Assembly: GCA_964036275.1 (NCBI GenBank)
Contig: OZ038434.1
Coordinates: forward strand, 22,929,879 to 22,993,878
Source: Litoditis marina
Taxonomy: Eukaryota; Nematoda; Chromadorea; Rhabditida; Rhabditidae
Length of the DNA: 64,000 nucleotides
Reading direction: 5' to 3'
Part shown: piece after piece, positions 59,641 to 64,000 of the stretch
How the letters are laid out: each line of letters starts with the position of its first letter
Position numbering within the stretch: the first letter of the stretch is position 1
The notes under the pieces: model-generated
Told to the model about the DNA's origin: nothing
The model's input: only the letters and a program-made list of their open reading frames with translations
Database searches by the model: none
Made by a program: the position numbers and the translations under genes

Positions 59641-61449
59641 ATAGAATAGGATAAAAGGGGGAACCGACCAACGAAATGAACATATTATGTATTGCATCAC
59701 AATGTACCTATCAAAGGGACCACAATTAGACTAATACGACCTTTTGCCCTAATTATATACAGTGGCCCGCTATAGGTGTGACCAAATATTGTAGTTTGAT
59801 TTGACAAAACAGCAAAATAGGTAACAGGTCAAACTACAAACACTGCTAAGAGGGGAAAACTATCTTTTCGAGTTGATTACCATGAGAACTCACAGTAAAA
59901 ATGCGGGGGTTAAACAATGTTTTTTTATACATATGAGCCATTTTTGAGAATATTTAGTGTTTCTAGATTTGAGTATAGTTCAGATAATTGCTATGGAATT
60001 CGGTGACGGGTCGCCGGCGATGTCGCCGGAAGGGGTTGATGGCGACCCGCCGGCGACCTCGATGTGCCGCCGGCTACTCGCCGCCAAATTCCAGAGTCGG
60101 TAGGAATTAGGAATATAGCGATCTACTGTTAGTCAATTGTACAGTCACGTTAAATTTGGTTCGCCCCTATAGTTCCTACTCTATAACCCCCCTCTTCCCG
60201 TGGTTCCATACTACCAAACTACAAGTTATGACATACTAGACCGAAATACAATTTACCGCAACACTAGATAGTGATCTCCTGTAGTTTACCACGTTATGTA
60301 TGCCGATAGAACTACAATTTCTTAACTGAGCTTAACTGATTTGATTTGTCCACCCCGATAGTTTCCAACCCGAATCCCCTCTCTCTCCTATAGTACGCAA
60401 TTAGCACCACCACAGTTGATTTCGCTCCCAAATCATAGGTTTCGTTCCGATCCGGTCACAAATTTCGAATTTTGTCCTTGTTTGCCTCATTTCGCGCACT
60501 AACTTCCCCTTCAATTTGGCACCGAAAAACCGCGCGCTAATTGCCTCCGAGGCCACGCCCACAAAATCGCGCCACAGCCGCGACAGCTAATTTAGGACTC
60601 GGCTAATAGGCACGTTGGCAGTCCATTGAAATCCCATGATTCATGGTAGTTTACGAAGAATGAAATATGTTTGGCCTCGACGGAAACAAAAAACACAGAC
60701 AGAAGTTGTGACACCGTAGTTTGCTGGGAAGAGTATGGGAAATAACCATAGCTGAGTTGCAGTTTGGACTTTATAGTTTAGCCATGCTCCAAAATTTTGA
60801 GGAAATTTTTTTGAGCGATTCATGTGTGAAAAGCTAGTCCTATAACTGCTAGATATTCTTTTTTTTTCGGAATTCTAACTCGAACTCAAAAGTGTTTCAT
60901 CGTGAAGATCGAAGGATATATGGAGAATTCGCATACGATTAAGAACCTTACGTTACAACCTTTTACTTTTGAGCTGATATTTTTGCATTTTTTTCGTGGT
61001 TCACTGGAGTAGTTACGCAACAGCTTCCTTGATGTGTTTCTAGTTATGAAGAAAGCTTGTCAATGTTCTCGTAAAACCACCTAAGGCAATAATAACACCG
61101 AGTGAAAGTTTGGTCTTGAAATATAACACATTCAAATGTTTCGTCTAAGAATACTGCAATCAAACCCAAAACTAATCGGACGTGAACAAAGTTATTGTGT
61201 CGGCATGTTGCGCTTTAGAGACCTTTTCAATTCTAGATTTGAGGGATTCAAAGGTCGGGGGCAAGTCCATTTATTGTTTTTGGAGTTCACATCAATAAGA
61301 TATAGTCCTTGTTACTCTTACGTCACAAAGTTCCGCCTTGTACAGTTTTCTGAGTTCTTTTTACCTAAAACACCAGACTACATTCTCTCTCCTGCACTTT
61401 GTCCTGTACCGAACAGTTCACCATTGAAACTCTCATTCTTTCACTTCCC

Positions 61450-61560
61450 CTCTCTCTCTCCCTCTCTCTTTCTCTCTCCAATCTTTCTCTCTCTCTCTCT
61501 CCCTTTCTCCGCTCTCTCTCTTTGTCCCCTCTCTCTCTCTCTCTCCTCCCTCCCTCCTCC
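61450..61560 (+). repeat. CT-rich tract upstream of the homeobox start
   Basis: CT/CCT microsatellite of about 110 bp, followed by a 15-C run (61568-61582), ending about 100 bp before the ATG. Confidence 0.9.
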
Positions 61561-61673
61561 CCTTTAACCCCCCCCCCCCCCCGGTAAGCCCCGCCCCCCG
61601 CAATCGAGCCAATCATCGTCGTTTTCTCGTTTAGTCGCAATTCCTCTCATTACCCTACCGTATCCCGCCTGAG

Positions 61674-64000
61674 ATGAGTTTGTTGGACCCGCGCCAATTC
61701 CTTTTCTGTCTGGGTGGTCCCACCACGAATTCCCTCCTTGGAACCATGCCAGATTCCCTTTCTGGTACCTCGCCAATTCGCTCGGAAGGCGGTGGCAAAA
61801 TGACGTCATCATTCCGTATCTCCGATATTCTTCATTCGCAAACTGAACACAACACCATCACCGGTTAGTTTCATACGTATTGATTGAATACAGTTTTAGT
61901 CTGTTTCACAACAAACATTAGAAGTTCACATGTGTTTGTATCTCGAATCTTAAAGATACCTTTTCGTTGAAATGTTACATTTCATGTTCGTTGTAGCCCA
62001 AGAATCAACTATTTTGCTAACAAATGTAGTATCAAAATTTGCAATACAACGAACATCTTGTGAAACATAGAACACTAGTAGTCTATAAAACAGGATATGA
62101 ACCTAACTCCATCATTTTCATCATTTTCTAACCTGTCTATCTATCTATCTGTCTATCTTTTCTGTGCACTCGACCGTACGGTTCGAACAATCCAAACGGG
62201 GGCCAATTTCGGGCAATTTGCCAGAATTCAGCCGGAAAATGATAGTGTTTAGCCACTTTTCGGATTAGCCCATTTGCACATTGTTCCACTACTAATTACA
62301 CTAATAATACATCTTTTGTAACACTAATCCACTTTGTGTACGGTAGTTTTGGGCAGGTCAACTGGCAATTAGGCCTTAGGTACGAACCTGTGGGCAAAAT
62401 TATATTAGGCAATTGCTCTACCTTGTTATTTCTACTGTTGATCATTTTGTAACTTGAGTGCGAAAACGACACAGTTAAAACTAAAAAACCGTTGTTTTAA
62501 ACATTCCAACCTGTGAAAGTTGGGTATCTCGCGTTTAACTTGTTGTAACGTGAAAGTTGTAACTTTTGAACGTCAAGATCAGAACACAGACAAAAGTAGA
62601 ACCACCGTATCCTTCACATATTCTCCAGACGGCGACTATATTCTTCATTTCAGAGTCGGAGCCGCGCGCCTCGTCTGAGGAGTGTCGCTCGAGTCCACTG
62701 CGCGGCAGCCCTTTGGGGGAAGATTCGCTGCGCGGCAGCCCACCCTCAGAACACAGTCCGAATGGTACAAAAAAGGCACGGAAGGCACGAACCATCTTCA
62801 CCGACAAACAACTTCAGGAGTTGGAGAACACTTTCGACAAGCAAAAGTACCTGAGTGTACAGGACAGAATGGATCTGGCACACAGGATGGGACTGTCAGA
62901 CACGCAGGTCAAGACGTGGTACCAGAATAGGAGGTTCGTCTATCTCTTTCTTTCTTTCTCTCTTTTTCTCTCTTTTTCTCTTTCCCTCTCTCTCTATCTT
63001 AAGACATGATACCAGAATAGAAGGTTGGTTACCCTCTATATCTCTCTATCTCTCTATGTCTCTCGGTTTATAACCCTCTCTTTCCTCAATTCTCTTACTC
63101 CCTCGCCCCCCCCCCCCCCTCATCCCATCTCTCTCTCTCTCATCCTTTCTCCCCCTCTCAATGTAAATCCAATCCAGCTAACACCCTCCCGTCTACATTT
63201 CATGGATTGCTCCTAAACACGCCACTTTCTGCTAATTCCCACCAATTTGGTTCAATTTACCCAAATCTTCCGAAAAAGCTTTTCCCTCCCTCTCTCTCTC
63301 TTCTCCCTCTCTCTAATCTCATCTGACTAATTTACACGAATAGCGTCCATTTATAGTCGTCGCCCCGACCAAAAACACAGCGATAATTGCGTTCACCGTA
63401 GCCACTTTACCAATTTACACACAGAAAGTGGCCCTCTTAGCGCCTCAGGTAATTTAGCCCCTTAGAGGGGCTTCGCGGTAGAAAAAAAGAGATGTATATT
63501 GTGTACATAATTCCAACTCAGACGCAGACAGTACGAATTCAAAAGTTTAATTGCTTTTTCTGAGCCAACGTTGAAAGTATTACGTGAGCCATAGACAATA
63601 TTGGAAACCTCAAAGAATGTTTGTGGTTGTTATTGTTCACAAAGTGAGTTGATCGACTCGAACCCCCAAATTAGAGAACAACGGTTCCTTTAAACTGAAG
63701 TCAAATTCGAAGTCAAATTCTGATCAGATCAAATGATCAGAAAGAGTAGCAAATGAATCGGTTACAGTTCCGATGGTCGACCAAATGGAACGTGTGAAAC
63801 TTAACATAATTCATGGACGTGCAATAACGAGAGTTGATCACGTGATCTCACGTGATCTCTTTGACCAACTGTTGACCTCTTCCGTTCCATCTTTCGTTTT
63901 TAACGCACTTTCTTGTTATAAAACTGTTACGGAAACGGAACACAGAGAGAACTTCGGTTACAGTAACCCCCTCCCATTGCAGGACCAAATGGAAGCGCCA
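61674..64000 (+). CDS. BarH-class homeodomain transcription factor, 3' end outside the window
   Basis: Exons 61674-61863, 62654-62933 and 63983 to beyond 64000, in frame. Exon 1 encodes SSFRISDIL, matching the FIL/eh1-like motif of BarH proteins that recruits Groucho. Exon 2 has a Ser/Pro-rich linker with LRGSP twice, then the homeodomain from [19 protein letters not shown] through [13 protein letters not shown] to [12 protein letters not shown]. The third exon adds TKWKR. Tyr in WYQNRR (position 49) is diagnostic of the BarH class, whose C. elegans members are ceh-30 and ceh-31. It should act as a nuclear, DNA-binding repressor in neuronal fate. The start is the first in-frame ATG of exon 1; the upstream CCTGAG is a poor acceptor, so a further 5' exon cannot be excluded. 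Confidence 0.95.
62919..63030 (+). repeat. Duplicated end of homeobox exon 2
   Basis: AAGACGTGGTACCAGAATAG with donor GAG|GTTCGT (62919-62938) recurs at 63001-63028 as AAGACATGATACCAGAATAG and AAG|GTTGGT. The copies are 80 bp apart, separated by CT microsatellite. Confidence 0.85.
62934..63982 (+). other. Homeobox intron 2
   Basis: Contains the duplicated exon edge, CT microsatellites (62945-63000, 63120-63165, 63285-63320), a 14-C run (63106-63119) and otherwise unique AT-rich sequence. Confidence 0.6.

Larger units (their letters stand above)
56047..61673. other. Intergenic upstream of the homeobox gene
   Basis: Repeat-rich: family A copy 7, an inverted-repeat element at 56712-56885 (arms AACATCCCGGCC / GGCCGGGATGTT-like), two tandem copies of a block with an 11-12 C run (56955-57160), GA and CT microsatellites, family D copy 3, an AACCTAA-rich block (59280-59640) and a GCCGGCGA-rich block (60005-60095). 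No coding exon was supported. Regulatory DNA for the homeobox gene is expected here but not identifiable. Confidence 0.5.

Overview
The window looks like nuclear DNA of a nematode, probably a rhabditid-type worm. It carries many small exons joined by GT-AG introns, and most acceptors read TTTTCAG or close variants. Six genes have an acceptor-like AG 1 to 25 bases before the start codon, as expected for spliced-leader trans-splicing; a seventh has a weaker one. The identified genes are single-copy animal genes (a BarH-class homeobox gene, an RNF19-type RBR ubiquitin ligase, GatC, a DTW-domain protein) embedded in abundant short inverted-repeat elements. Species assignment is inference; no search was run.

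Layout. About 1.25-7.72 kb (minus): a lysosomal-type serine carboxypeptidase whose last exon, with the catalytic His, was not found. One of its exons is tandemly triplicated. 9.97-11.46 kb (plus): a small secreted protein rich in Gly, Pro, His and Asn. 14.16-22.47 kb (plus): a 12-exon SRPK/LAMMER-like kinase of 395 codons. 24.92-41.75 kb (plus): a 26-exon RNF19-type E3 ligase of 916 codons. 43.51-47.53 kb (plus): a DTWD1-like tRNA aminocarboxypropyltransferase. 48.47-51.79 kb (plus): mitochondrial GatC, with an ORF1-only retroelement in its last intron on the other strand. 55.19-56.05 kb (plus): a two-exon, 80-residue peptide-hormone precursor whose product carries a C-x6-C ring resembling allatostatin C. 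61.67 kb to the right edge (plus): a BarH-class homeobox gene cut by the window end. The reading frames of the kinase, RNF19, DTWD1, GatC and peptide genes close exactly from start to stop across all exons listed.

The remaining sequence is dominated by repeats. These include a 120-bp near-perfect palindrome (7 copies), a 150-190 bp family with CACCAGTAAGGTCC ends (10 or more copies, mostly in introns), a GGTTAAC-rich family (4 copies), TATAGTTC-ended families, and a 197-bp family with tRNA-like A and B boxes (3 copies of identical length). There are also CT microsatellites and many long G/C homopolymers.

The most unusual signal is a recurring one. At about 16 exon boundaries in six genes, the exon edge and its splice site have a degenerate second copy 75-360 bp away in the neighbouring intron. 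The genes do not form an evident pathway. They look like unrelated neighbours sharing a repeat-rich, duplication-prone locus.
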